Shown in pieces: positions 37,381 through 45,744 of a DNA stretch of 64,000 nucleotides. Made by a program: the position numbers and the translations under genes. The stretch is from an uncultured Pseudomonadales bacterium (lineage in GTDB: Bacteria; Pseudomonadota; Gammaproteobacteria; Pseudomonadales; Cellvibrionaceae): NCBI GenBank assembly GCA_947488935.1, contig CANLBN010000006.1:186001-250000 (forward strand), written 5' to 3'. The notes under the pieces were generated by a model. The model saw only the letters and a program-made list of their open reading frames with translations, made no database searches and was not told where the DNA came from. Each line of letters opens with the position of its first letter. The first letter of the stretch is position 1.

Positions 37381-38166
37381 ATGATCATTTATTTCTTACC
37401 ACTTAATAGTACTCAGCATTTACGAACACACATCAAACGACCCTGTACCCGAGTCATTACTTATTTTTTGTTATGCCTCACTCCCTTCTTGTTAGCACCA
37501 ATGACATCTGCAAGTGATTATGAATTTGCGTCGATCGAAAATCTAATCGAACAAAGAGTAGGCGCCGAAGTACTACGAAAAATCTATAAGAACCTCGATA
37601 TAGACATCACTGTAACGCCAATGAAAGCAGAACGAGCAGAGTTGGAAGCAACTGCCGGCCTAAAAGATGGGGAGGCTCTAAGAATTTTCAATTACGGAAA
37701 CGAACACCCTTCTGTTATTAGAGTTCCTACCTCTTATTATCAATTAAATACTATGGCTTTTTTTAAAGCGGGGAATAGCGTCTCTATTAAATCTATCAGT
37801 GATTTAAAAAGATATAGAGTTGCTTATATTAAAGGGGTTAAACATACCGACGCTATTATTGAGCAGCTGGGTAATAAGGTCAGAGATGTCGATAATACAA
37901 CAGAGATGATGCGACTCATTAATAACGGAAGAATCGATATTGGAATAATAAGTCGAGCTGATGGTTTAAACACAATAAAAGAACTAGGGCTTACTACTAT
38001 TGATTCAATAAAACAGCCGCTATCGACACTCAACCTCTATCACTATTTACATATATCCAATACCGACCTTGTTGAACCAGTCAATAATATGATTGTAAAT
38101 ATGAAGGACTCAGGCACCTTACAAAAATTGATCGAAGAGACAAGAAACCGGTTAATTAATCAGTAA
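37381..38166 (+). CDS. Periplasmic solute-binding-like protein (SBP family 3)
   Basis: The 261-residue protein has an N-terminal hydrophobic export signal (about residues 25-45) and a bilobed SBP_bac_3-like body: S-I-E-N-L-I-E-Q-R near the start, I-K-S-I-S-D-L-K-R-Y-R-V-A-Y near 138-151 and the typical M-M-R-L-I-N-N-G-R-I-D-I near 178-189. I chose the ATG at 37381 because AAGGGG lies 6-7 bases before it; a TTG 21 bases upstream is in frame. Similar stand-alone proteins in marine Gammaproteobacteria are sensors or orphan binding proteins. No transporter genes are adjacent. It converges with the receiver-EAL gene with only 8 bases between stops. Confidence 0.78.
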   Translation: MIIYFLPLNSTQHLRTHIKRPCTRVITYFLLCLTPFLLAPMTSASDYEFASIENLIEQRVGAEVLRKIYKNLDIDITVTPMKAERAELEATAGLKDGEALRIFNYGNEHPSVIRVPTSYYQLNTMAFFKAGNSVSIKSISDLKRYRVAYIKGVKHTDAIIEQLGNKVRDVDNTTEMMRLINNGRIDIGIISRADGLNTIKELGLTTIDSIKQPLSTLNLYHYLHISNTDLVEPVNNMIVNMKDSGTLQKLIEETRNRLINQ

Positions 38167-38174
38167 ATACAAGG

Positions 38175-39359
38175 CTATTGAGGCCGAATACTATCTTTAG
38201 ATTTAGCGGCTCCCGTTAAATAACCCTGACAAAGATCACAGCCATACGCCTTAGCCATGTCCCAGGCTTCTGTGGTTTCGACACCTTCAGCCACGGTATT
38301 TAGGTTTAATCTCTTAGCTAGCTCAACTGTCGATTTAACAATAGCTTGTTTTTGCTTATCCTGTTCGATACCAAACATAAAAGACTTATCAATTTTCAGC
38401 TCATTAAAGGGCAATAATTCAAGCTGTTTAAAGGATGAATAACCTGTACCAAAATCATCAATGGCTAAGTTAAATCCATTGAGGCGTAGGCGCGATAAAT
38501 ACTCAATTGCCATTGCCGTATTGTCAATTAATGTTCTTTCAGTGACTTCAACAGTGACCAAATCCGCAGGAACACCATGGCGCTTAACTAAGGCGAGTAA
38601 ATCATCATAGAAGTGGGCATCTGCCAATATACTTGGGCCAACATTAATACTAATTTGCGTTGGATGCCCCATTTGCATCCAGATTTTAATTAACTGAAAG
38701 GCCTGAGAGTATATTTGCAATTCAAATTCGGCTGATTTGTTGAGCTTATCGTAAAGGTATAAAAAACAATCGGGAGCGACAATGCGGCCACTGGGTAAAA
38801 CAAGCCTTGCCAACGCTTCAATACCAGCAAAGCTTTTATCGCTGAATTTAAAGCGTGGTTGAAAATAAGACTGCAAACCATTATTCAATAAGGCATCGAT
38901 TAAGTCACTCTCAATAACACCTTCGGGTAGTAATGGCGATAATGGTGTATCGGTATATTCGGATGCTTCGGCAATAAACTCTATTAAAACTTTAGTATCT
39001 ATGGGCTTATGCAAGGAGCCTATAAATTTAATTTTATATTCCTTGATCATCTGTGTAACAGATGAAACGAGAGAGGCATCCATAGCCGTTAAAATAATGA
39101 GCGAGCCTGTATAGTGATTAATTGATAAATGTCTTATAAAAGCGATGCCGTCCATATTTGGCATTTGCAGATCGCAGATAATCAAATCAATTGGGGTACT
39201 GGAATTTTGCTCACGGGCTACACAATCTAAGCCCTTTACTCCATCGGTAGCTGTCAAAACTTGCTCAACACCAATTTGACTCAAGCAGTTAGTAATATGC
39301 TCCATTTGAAAGCTATGATCTTCGACAACTAAGACTTTTAAGCTATTCTGCCCACCCAT
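38175..39359 (-). CDS. Response regulator with EAL phosphodiesterase domain
   Basis: The 394-residue protein has an N-terminal receiver domain (phospho-acceptor Asp in I-I-C-D-L-Q-M-P-N-M-D-G) and an EAL domain. The EAL signature is intact (G-I-E-A-L-A-R), with the metal and loop motifs V-E-V-T-E, D-D-F-G-T-G-Y-S-S and E-G-V-E-T near the usual positions, so c-di-GMP hydrolysis to pGpG is likely. It starts 12 bases after the hybrid kinase gene ends, on the same strand; the kinase is its probable partner. Confidence 0.92.
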   Translation of the reverse strand: MGGQNSLKVLVVEDHSFQMEHITNCLSQIGVEQVLTATDGVKGLDCVAREQNSSTPIDLIICDLQMPNMDGIAFIRHLSINHYTGSLIILTAMDASLVSSVTQMIKEYKIKFIGSLHKPIDTKVLIEFIAEASEYTDTPLSPLLPEGVIESDLIDALLNNGLQSYFQPRFKFSDKSFAGIEALARLVLPSGRIVAPDCFLYLYDKLNKSAEFELQIYSQAFQLIKIWMQMGHPTQISINVGPSILADAHFYDDLLALVKRHGVPADLVTVEVTERTLIDNTAMAIEYLSRLRLNGFNLAIDDFGTGYSSFKQLELLPFNELKIDKSFMFGIEQDKQKQAIVKSTVELAKRLNLNTVAEGVETTEAWDMAKAYGCDLCQGYLTGAAKSKDSIRPQ

Positions 39360-39371
39360 ATTATTATCTAC

Positions 39372-42300
39372 CTAGTATTTTCCTAACTCTGATAACGACG
39401 ACTTAAATGCGGCTATATTATCCTCTAAATCGGAAATTAGCCCAGCTAATGTATTAAAATCTAAATCATCTGCTCCATTTTCAATTATTTTCAGCGAACT
39501 TACAACTTGGTCTGCTTTGACTATCGAGGCTGCTCCAAGCATTTTGTGAGCAACATTTTTTATAATGGCTTTATTATCGCTTTTTAGGCCTTCGTTTATC
39601 TCAGCTAGGTCGTTGTCGGTAGCACGCCAATAGGATTCGAGCATCGGCGCAACATTGTCGTCACCTAAAAATATCTCACTTAATTCTCTGAGTTTATCCC
39701 TATCAAGCATAGCCTTATTATCAGTTTTTTCAACATCATCGCCCCGAGAAGTCGCATTACTGGCTATCCAGTGCGAGAGGCATTTGTCTAAATCGGCAAT
39801 TTGTATGGGTTTAACCAATAAGTCATTCATGCCATTTTGGATGCATTTTTCTTTTTCTCCACTCAAGGCATTGGCTGTCATCGCTATAATAGGTATGTCT
39901 ACTTTACTATGTTCACGAATATAGCGGGAAAGTGCATAGCCATCGGTATTTGGCATATGGCAATCCGTTAATACTCCATCAAAATTACCATTTTTCCACG
40001 TACTCATCGCCTGATATCCATCTTCTACAACCTCATATTGATACCCCAAATGATCTAACTGCCGAGTAATCAAACTTCTATTGGTCGGGTGATCCTCGGC
40101 GACGAGTAATTTAATAGATTTTTTAGGTGACTGAGCATTATTAGCGCTGGGTAATACATCCGTGTCATCGACGATATCAAGAGAAATATCTACAAGGAGC
40201 TCCAAAAAGCTAGGCTGTAACGGATTTGTGTTTAACAGTGCATTATTAGGCATAAAGGAGTTAGCACTAAGGTTATCTTCGTTGACGAGTTGTATCACCT
40301 TAGTATGAGGAATAAGTTGTTTTATATAGCTTGTTGCATTCCCTAGTTTTTCTTCTCTCACCAAAGATAGCAATAATGCTTTATCAATAAAAATGATATC
40401 AACATCGAGCTTATCAATCATTGCTTTTAACATTGCGGTTTTTTCAGAAATGATACTTGGAACATGAACACTCCCTCCCGAATACGTCAAATGCTGTTCC
40501 AAAATATCGCAAACCAAACGATCATTACTGAGTATAGAAAACCTAAAGCCACACCATTTTTCTTTTTTTGATACATCAGTGTGGCTATATTCGACTGCTT
40601 GGCTGTAGTTTATTTTTGTGCCGAAATTCATGTTACTTTCTAACTCAATACTACCCCCCATAAGCTCAGATAAGCGTTTACAAATACTAAGACCTAAGCC
40701 ACTACCAGAGAACTGTCGCTGAGACTCAACACCTACCTGCACAAAATCTTGAAATAGCTTGGCTTGGTTGTCTTCACTAATACCAATACCTGTATCTTTT
40801 ATAGAAATGCTCAATTGATTGGTGCCATCATCATTGCTCAATAGTTTGGCATAAACAGATACACCACCTTTAGAAGTAAATTTAATGGCATTATTCAAAA
40901 AATTATTAACAATTTGGGAGATTCTTGCAGCATCGATTTGAAATTGGCGATTAAGTTCAGGGCTCACAAACATTTCTAAAAATAAACCTTTATCATAGGC
41001 ATTTTGAGCTAGCGTATTAACGCAAGCCTCTATCATTTCGTTGATATTCGCCGGTTCAATAATCAAATCCATTTTGTTGGCTTCTATTTTAGAAAAATCC
41101 AGCACGTCATTTAAAATACTGAGCAAATTCTCAGAAGACGTTCTTGCTAGGTGAGCCATTGTCATTTGCTCTGAGGTTAACTTTGATTTTTCTAATAGTT
41201 CGAGCATACCCATAATGCCATTCAACGGTGTTCGCAGCTCATGGCTAATTACCGCAAGGAAGTTTGATTTAGCCTTATTGGCCATTTTAGCATCTTGCTC
41301 GGCAATCAATAATTTTTTAGCAATTCTTTTACGCCGATTGATTTCCTTTTTGAGTTTATACAACCATAAAGAACCAAAAGCCAAGATAAATAGCACTGCG
41401 GCTAAAATTTGATAAATTAATCTATAGTTGATCTTTTCGCTGTACTCAACAGCATTCCATTTATCGTAAATTGCTTGCTGCTCTTTAGAGTTAATGATCG
41501 CATCTAACGCTCTATTTAAAATAGCCACTAATTCAGGTTTATCTGGCTGCACTGCAAAAGCCAGGCTCAAATCAAAATCTGATTTACCTACAAGCCGAAC
41601 ATTCTGTAAACCTAATACTTTAATATTGTAAAGGGCTTGTGGAGAATTTGTAAAAACAGCATCAATTTTTCGAGTAGAAACTCCCACCAAGGCATCTTGA
41701 ATGGAATCAAAAAAATAGAATTTTTGATTGGGGTACGTGGTAACAACTGCGCTTGTGATGCCATAGTCTTTGACTAGACCAATTCTCTGGTCTCTTATCT
41801 GCTCAAAACTATCGACATAGTCTTCTGTATTACGCATCACAAACACAACAGGTGTTTTAGAATAGTTTTTGGTAAACAATAATTGCTCACTCAGAAACGA
41901 ACTAGATGTCTCGGATAAGATATCAACCTCGCCAGATTTTGCTAACTCAACTGACTCTGTCCATGTTTTGGTTGGAATAAACTCAAACTCTACACCCAGC
42001 ATTCGTTGAATAATTTTAAGATGATCAGCTACTTGACCTATGTATTGACCATCTTCATCAAAAGCTTCATAGGGCAGCCAATCTGGGTCACCGGTAAAGG
42101 TAATGGGAGAAATGCTCTCTAAATATGCTCTCTCAGAAGTCGTTAATTCAATGCTGGAGCTATCATTGCTTAAAGCAACAGGTATAGATAGCCACCTCGA
42201 GACTATCTCACGTAATAATGTGGGATCGGCAAAGCTACGGGCTTTTGATATTATGCTAAACAGCTCAGGGGCTTCGTTACTAACAAAAAGCGTAGCTGTT

Positions 42301-43013
42301 AAAGAGATATCCGTCTCCCCTGCAAATATTAAGTCTTGATAACCGTTCAATGCCAGAATACTTCTACTAAATGTCCTTGGAGTAACAAAAGCACCTAACT
42401 CACCACTAGACACTTTATTAAGGCCATCTCTTGTATTATCTACTTCTTCAAAAATAACATCGGGATACTCTTTAAACAAAGTTTGGGCATAACCATAATT
42501 TGTTACAATACCGACACGTCTATGATTAAAACCCGTAAGATCTTTAACGGGAGAATTTATGTCTTTTGTGACAATAGCGATACTACTAGAGACAGAGCTC
42601 TCAATAGGAGTAAATGTCTTATTGAGAATAATATCCGAGCTATCACCGGAGATAACATCAACTTTTCCATCGACAGCTAATTGCAATGCCCGAACCCTGT
42701 CGTAGACTGGAGTTATATCAAATTCAAGGCCAGTGATTTCTGTTATTACATCAAGGTAATCAGCGGCAAGACCGGTATAACGGCCCGATGCACTAAAAGT
42801 ACCTAATGGTTCCCAATCAGGAATGCCGGTATAGCGTACAGAGGAATTATTTTTTAACCACTCACGCTCGCTGCTTGTCAATGTCGACAAAAAGTCAGTA
42901 TTGGCGCCTGTCTGAGCCACAGCAGCGGGTATCAGTAACGTAGACTGTATTAATACAATCGCTATAACTAACCCATAATTTAAGTGGAATAAATTTAGAC
43001 GTGCAGATTTCAT
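39372..43013 (-). CDS. BvgS-like hybrid sensor histidine kinase
   Basis: The 1213-residue protein has, in order: a signal peptide, two tandem periplasmic SBP_bac_3 (Venus-flytrap) domains (about 35-275 and 285-535), a membrane helix near 540-560, a HisKA dimer with H-E-L-R-T-P-L-N-G (phospho-His near 605), an ATPase domain (N-box N-N-F-L-N-N-A-I-K-F, G-S-G-L-G-L-S), a degenerate receiver-like region, a receiver with D in V-L-T-D-C-H-M-P-N-T-D-G, and a C-terminal Hpt domain (H in V-A-H-K-M-L-G-A-A). This is the BvgS/EvgS-type phosphorelay. A regulator with EAL follows in the same transcript. Confidence 0.93.
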   Translation of the reverse strand: MKSARLNLFHLNYGLVIAIVLIQSTLLIPAAVAQTGANTDFLSTLTSSEREWLKNNSSVRYTGIPDWEPLGTFSASGRYTGLAADYLDVITEITGLEFDITPVYDRVRALQLAVDGKVDVISGDSSDIILNKTFTPIESSVSSSIAIVTKDINSPVKDLTGFNHRRVGIVTNYGYAQTLFKEYPDVIFEEVDNTRDGLNKVSSGELGAFVTPRTFSRSILALNGYQDLIFAGETDISLTATLFVSNEAPELFSIISKARSFADPTLLREIVSRWLSIPVALSNDSSSIELTTSERAYLESISPITFTGDPDWLPYEAFDEDGQYIGQVADHLKIIQRMLGVEFEFIPTKTWTESVELAKSGEVDILSETSSSFLSEQLLFTKNYSKTPVVFVMRNTEDYVDSFEQIRDQRIGLVKDYGITSAVVTTYPNQKFYFFDSIQDALVGVSTRKIDAVFTNSPQALYNIKVLGLQNVRLVGKSDFDLSLAFAVQPDKPELVAILNRALDAIINSKEQQAIYDKWNAVEYSEKINYRLIYQILAAVLFILAFGSLWLYKLKKEINRRKRIAKKLLIAEQDAKMANKAKSNFLAVISHELRTPLNGIMGMLELLEKSKLTSEQMTMAHLARTSSENLLSILNDVLDFSKIEANKMDLIIEPANINEMIEACVNTLAQNAYDKGLFLEMFVSPELNRQFQIDAARISQIVNNFLNNAIKFTSKGGVSVYAKLLSNDDGTNQLSISIKDTGIGISEDNQAKLFQDFVQVGVESQRQFSGSGLGLSICKRLSELMGGSIELESNMNFGTKINYSQAVEYSHTDVSKKEKWCGFRFSILSNDRLVCDILEQHLTYSGGSVHVPSIISEKTAMLKAMIDKLDVDIIFIDKALLLSLVREEKLGNATSYIKQLIPHTKVIQLVNEDNLSANSFMPNNALLNTNPLQPSFLELLVDISLDIVDDTDVLPSANNAQSPKKSIKLLVAEDHPTNRSLITRQLDHLGYQYEVVEDGYQAMSTWKNGNFDGVLTDCHMPNTDGYALSRYIREHSKVDIPIIAMTANALSGEKEKCIQNGMNDLLVKPIQIADLDKCLSHWIASNATSRGDDVEKTDNKAMLDRDKLRELSEIFLGDDNVAPMLESYWRATDNDLAEINEGLKSDNKAIIKNVAHKMLGAASIVKADQVVSSLKIIENGADDLDFNTLAGLISDLEDNIAAFKSSLSELGKY

Positions 43014-43176
43014 AGGATATTTTCAAGCAGCTCTTATCTACTACCACTAATCTTAGTTTAACTCAGCTTAAAAGTCTCATATTTAGCATTAAATAAGGGG
43101 TATTATTCTCATACCCCTCTCAATTTAATTCAAGTATCGATATACTCACGCCTGATTTATAACTATAGGGTTCTCA

Positions 43177-43992
43177 ATGAAAGTTATCTCAATTAATGTC
43201 AACGGCATTAGAGCTGCGGCTCGTAAAGGTATGTTTGAGTGGTTAAAAATAGTGGATGCCGACATTATTTGCCTGCAAGAACTTAAAGCACAACCCGAGC
43301 AAATAGACGGTGAGGAGTTTCATCTAGACGGATACCATCGCTATATTCATTGCGCCGAAAAAAAAGGCTATAGCAGCGTTGGTATTTACTGCAAAGTAAA
43401 ACCCGAAAAAGTCCATAAAGGTATAGGCGCTATTAGCACAGCAGACTGGTCCGATGTCGACCGAGAGGGTCGCTATATACAAGCTGACTTTAAAGGATTT
43501 AGTGTTGCATCACTGTATATGCCCTCGGGTTCTTCTAAAGAAGAGCGCCAACTGTTTAAGTATGACCTAATGGAGCGTTTTGAACCCGTTTTACAAAGCA
43601 TGTTACGCAAGCGACGAGAATTTATTATTTGTGGCGACTGGAACATTGCGCATAAAAAAGTGGATCTTAAAAACTGGCGAGGTAATCAAAAGAATTCGGG
43701 ATTTTTACCCCAAGAACGAGCATGGATGGATTGGCTATTAAATGATGGTGAAAACCTGCGTAAAAAACCTTTACGTTTTGGCGATGCCTTTAGAGTTATC
43801 AACAGCAATGAGCACGAATATACTTGGTGGTCTAATCGTGGCCAAGCGTGGGCAAACAATACAGGGTGGCGTATTGATTACCAAATCATAACACCCGGAT
43901 TGGTCGAAAAAGTGATACCAGAATCAGATTTGATCTACAAAGAAGAGCGCTTTTCAGACCACGCCCCTCTGGTTATTGAATATGATATTTAA
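43177..43992 (+). CDS. Exodeoxyribonuclease III (Crc-like subgroup)
   Basis: The 271-residue protein is an AP-endonuclease/exonuclease III with all catalytic segments: I-S-I-N-V-N-G near the start, C-L-Q-E-L-K (Glu), C-G-D-W-N-I-A-H (Asp, Asn), W-R-I-D-Y and F-S-D-H-A-P (Asp-His). Its overall sequence is close to Pseudomonas Crc (same K-N-W-R, E-R-A-W-M-D and W-W landmarks), but Crc has lost the D-N and D-H pairs while this protein keeps them, so I call it an active DNA repair nuclease rather than a catabolite-repression regulator. AGGG ribosome-binding site; monocistronic. Confidence 0.9.
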   Translation: MKVISINVNGIRAAARKGMFEWLKIVDADIICLQELKAQPEQIDGEEFHLDGYHRYIHCAEKKGYSSVGIYCKVKPEKVHKGIGAISTADWSDVDREGRYIQADFKGFSVASLYMPSGSSKEERQLFKYDLMERFEPVLQSMLRKRREFIICGDWNIAHKKVDLKNWRGNQKNSGFLPQERAWMDWLLNDGENLRKKPLRFGDAFRVINSNEHEYTWWSNRGQAWANNTGWRIDYQIITPGLVEKVIPESDLIYKEERFSDHAPLVIEYDI

Positions 43993-44033
43993 TCCTAGAG
44001 CACTATGTTTTACTGTTATGACTAACAAAAGAG

Positions 44034-44375
44034 TTATTGGGTGAATTGTTTATAAATCATAAACACGATAAATATACCAACAGCCATAAAAATCACCTTA
44101 TTCGTGCTACTAGAGCGCTTATTAATACCTTGGTGAGTAGTAGGCTCACTCTGCCCCGTTGCACTACTAGCATTGTGGCTTACCTCAGGCCCTTTGGTCT
44201 CCTCACAAGCCCCCTGCTCTAGGGTACCGTCGCGATAACTATCGACAATATCTTTGCTTTCCTTTAAGCCGATATTGCGCAGCTCTCTTAGCATTTTAAT
44301 CGCCTCAATAGTATTTCCGGTATTAATGAGCTCAATGATTTCGGGCTCAAGGTCCGTTGTTTGCTGTTTATTCAT
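44034..44375 (-). CDS. Membrane-anchored ribosomal L7/L12 C-terminal-like protein
   Basis: The 113-residue protein has an N-terminal helix-turn-helix module (I-I-E-L-I-N-T-G-N-T-I-E-A-I-K-M-L-R then G-L-K-E-S-K-D-I-V) that resembles the C-terminal domain of ribosomal protein L7/L12. A polar linker (about 50-85) and one C-terminal membrane helix (V-I-F-M-A-V-G-I-F-I-V-F-M-I) follow. Proteins with this arrangement occur widely without assigned function. It is probably tail-anchored with the L7/L12-like part in the cytoplasm. It lies between xth and the RoxA-like gene. Confidence 0.7.
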   Translation of the reverse strand: MNKQQTTDLEPEIIELINTGNTIEAIKMLRELRNIGLKESKDIVDSYRDGTLEQGACEETKGPEVSHNASSATGQSEPTTHQGINKRSSSTNKVIFMAVGIFIVFMIYKQFTQ

Positions 44376-44440
44376 CTATTTTGTCTCCTTAAAAAATATC
44401 CAGGTATTGGGTGGGTTATTGAGCCTGACTAGCCATTGTG

Positions 44441-45631
44441 TTAATTAACGGCCAGTTCAATATCACCCGACTCCAACAAAGTGATTAACACATCTTTTTC
44501 TACTTCACTCACAGGGGTCAATAATAAACCATCGCAAATTTCTTTGGCGAATAATTCACCCACACTAAAAGCGACGCCGTTAACAAATAACGACTTATCA
44601 GAAAACGCAAAACGACTATAAACCGGTTGCAGCAACGCTAGGCCATTTTCATTAATAAGCTGGTTGATGCCCTCTAAAGTGAGTTCATCTTGATCAGCTT
44701 CCTCACCTTCTTCTATAGGTGGCAAATAACGAGGCTCGGTAACTAGTTGGCCAAAGGATTTATTGATAGCCCCCTGTATTTTTTGTGGTGTTAATGTTTG
44801 TACTAAAGCACTTAATTGAGTTTCGACAACGGTATTTATCCGAAAACTATTTTCATCTATAGAGCTGTTTTCCGAACCATCTACTTTATCTCGGTAGCGC
44901 TGGTTTTCATCACCTAATTGCGCAATGTCATCGATTAGGTTTTCAAGCGTAGCCAGTAATAATTCCTTTTGCGAGGGCGCTCTAAAGCCAACTGACAATG
45001 TAATACAATCATCAGTCACTGCGGTACCCCAATGAGCTACGCCTGCAGGGATATACAGGACATCCCCTGGGTTTACCGTCATGGTTTGCTCGGTGACGAA
45101 TTCATCCAACAATTTAACCTGAGCGTTCGCCTGTAACGTCGAGGCATCATTACACATTTGTCCAAGCTTCCACTCTCGGGTGCCCGATACCTGTAATAAA
45201 AATACATCGTAATAATCAAAATGAGGGCCTACACCACCACCGATAGGTGCAAAACTTGCCATAATATCTTCCAAGCGCCATTTAGGTAAAAACGAAAACA
45301 TCCCCATAACAGCATTCACTTCCTCGATCCATTGATCGACACCTTGTACTAATAATGTCCAGTTTTTTTCGGGCATGGACTGTAAGTATTCTTCGCTGAA
45401 AGGCCCCTGTTCACAACTCCATTGGCTGTTCATCCCAAAACCTTTGATGATACGTGCCTCGCCATCTTCCTCACAGGCTATAGCCATCAAGTCGCTAGCA
45501 TCGACAACACCCATTAAGTCATTGAGAGAAGCGCGCAGTAAAAGCGCTTTCTTTTGCCAGTATTGCCGTAAAAAAATTGCTTCTGTAAGCCCTGTAGATT
45601 CTGAAAATATCGACACACAAACCCTATTCAT
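44441..45631 (-). CDS. roxA: 50S ribosomal protein L16 hydroxylase-like (RoxA/YcfD)
   Basis: The 396-residue cupin/JmjC oxygenase has the YcfD landmarks: S-F-A-P-I-G-G-G-V-G-P-H-F-D-Y-Y-D-V-F-L-L-Q split around residues 130-150 (H and D of the H-x-D iron triad) and Y-I-P-A-G-V-A-H-W-G near 200-209 (distal His), then S-V-G-F-R-A-P. YcfD hydroxylates an Arg of ribosomal protein L16 using 2-oxoglutarate and O2. The C-terminal winged-helix-like region is present, with about 20 extra residues compared with E. coli. It is divergent from the phytase/esterase-like gene. Confidence 0.88.
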   Translation of the reverse strand: MNRVCVSIFSESTGLTEAIFLRQYWQKKALLLRASLNDLMGVVDASDLMAIACEEDGEARIIKGFGMNSQWSCEQGPFSEEYLQSMPEKNWTLLVQGVDQWIEEVNAVMGMFSFLPKWRLEDIMASFAPIGGGVGPHFDYYDVFLLQVSGTREWKLGQMCNDASTLQANAQVKLLDEFVTEQTMTVNPGDVLYIPAGVAHWGTAVTDDCITLSVGFRAPSQKELLLATLENLIDDIAQLGDENQRYRDKVDGSENSSIDENSFRINTVVETQLSALVQTLTPQKIQGAINKSFGQLVTEPRYLPPIEEGEEADQDELTLEGINQLINENGLALLQPVYSRFAFSDKSLFVNGVAFSVGELFAKEICDGLLLTPVSEVEKDVLITLLESGDIELAVN

Positions 45632-45670
45632 TCGATGTAAAGCAAAACATCATAACGTAAAACTTTAAAA

Positions 45671-45694
45671 AATATGACACATTCCTGTCATATT
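45671..45694. promoter_or_regulatory. Palindromic operator candidate between roxA and esterase-like gene
   Basis: AATATGACA and TGTCATATT form a perfect 9-bp inverted repeat separated by 6 bases (CATTCC). It lies 40 bases upstream of the roxA-like start and 51 bases before the start of the secreted esterase-like gene. TGTCAT also occurs in PhoB half-sites, but Pho boxes are direct repeats, so the inverted arrangement suggests another dimeric regulator. Confidence 0.5.
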
Positions 45695-45744
45695 CCCTCC
45701 TTAACATAGCGACCTAATTTTTGAATCTATCTTATGGACCCAAT

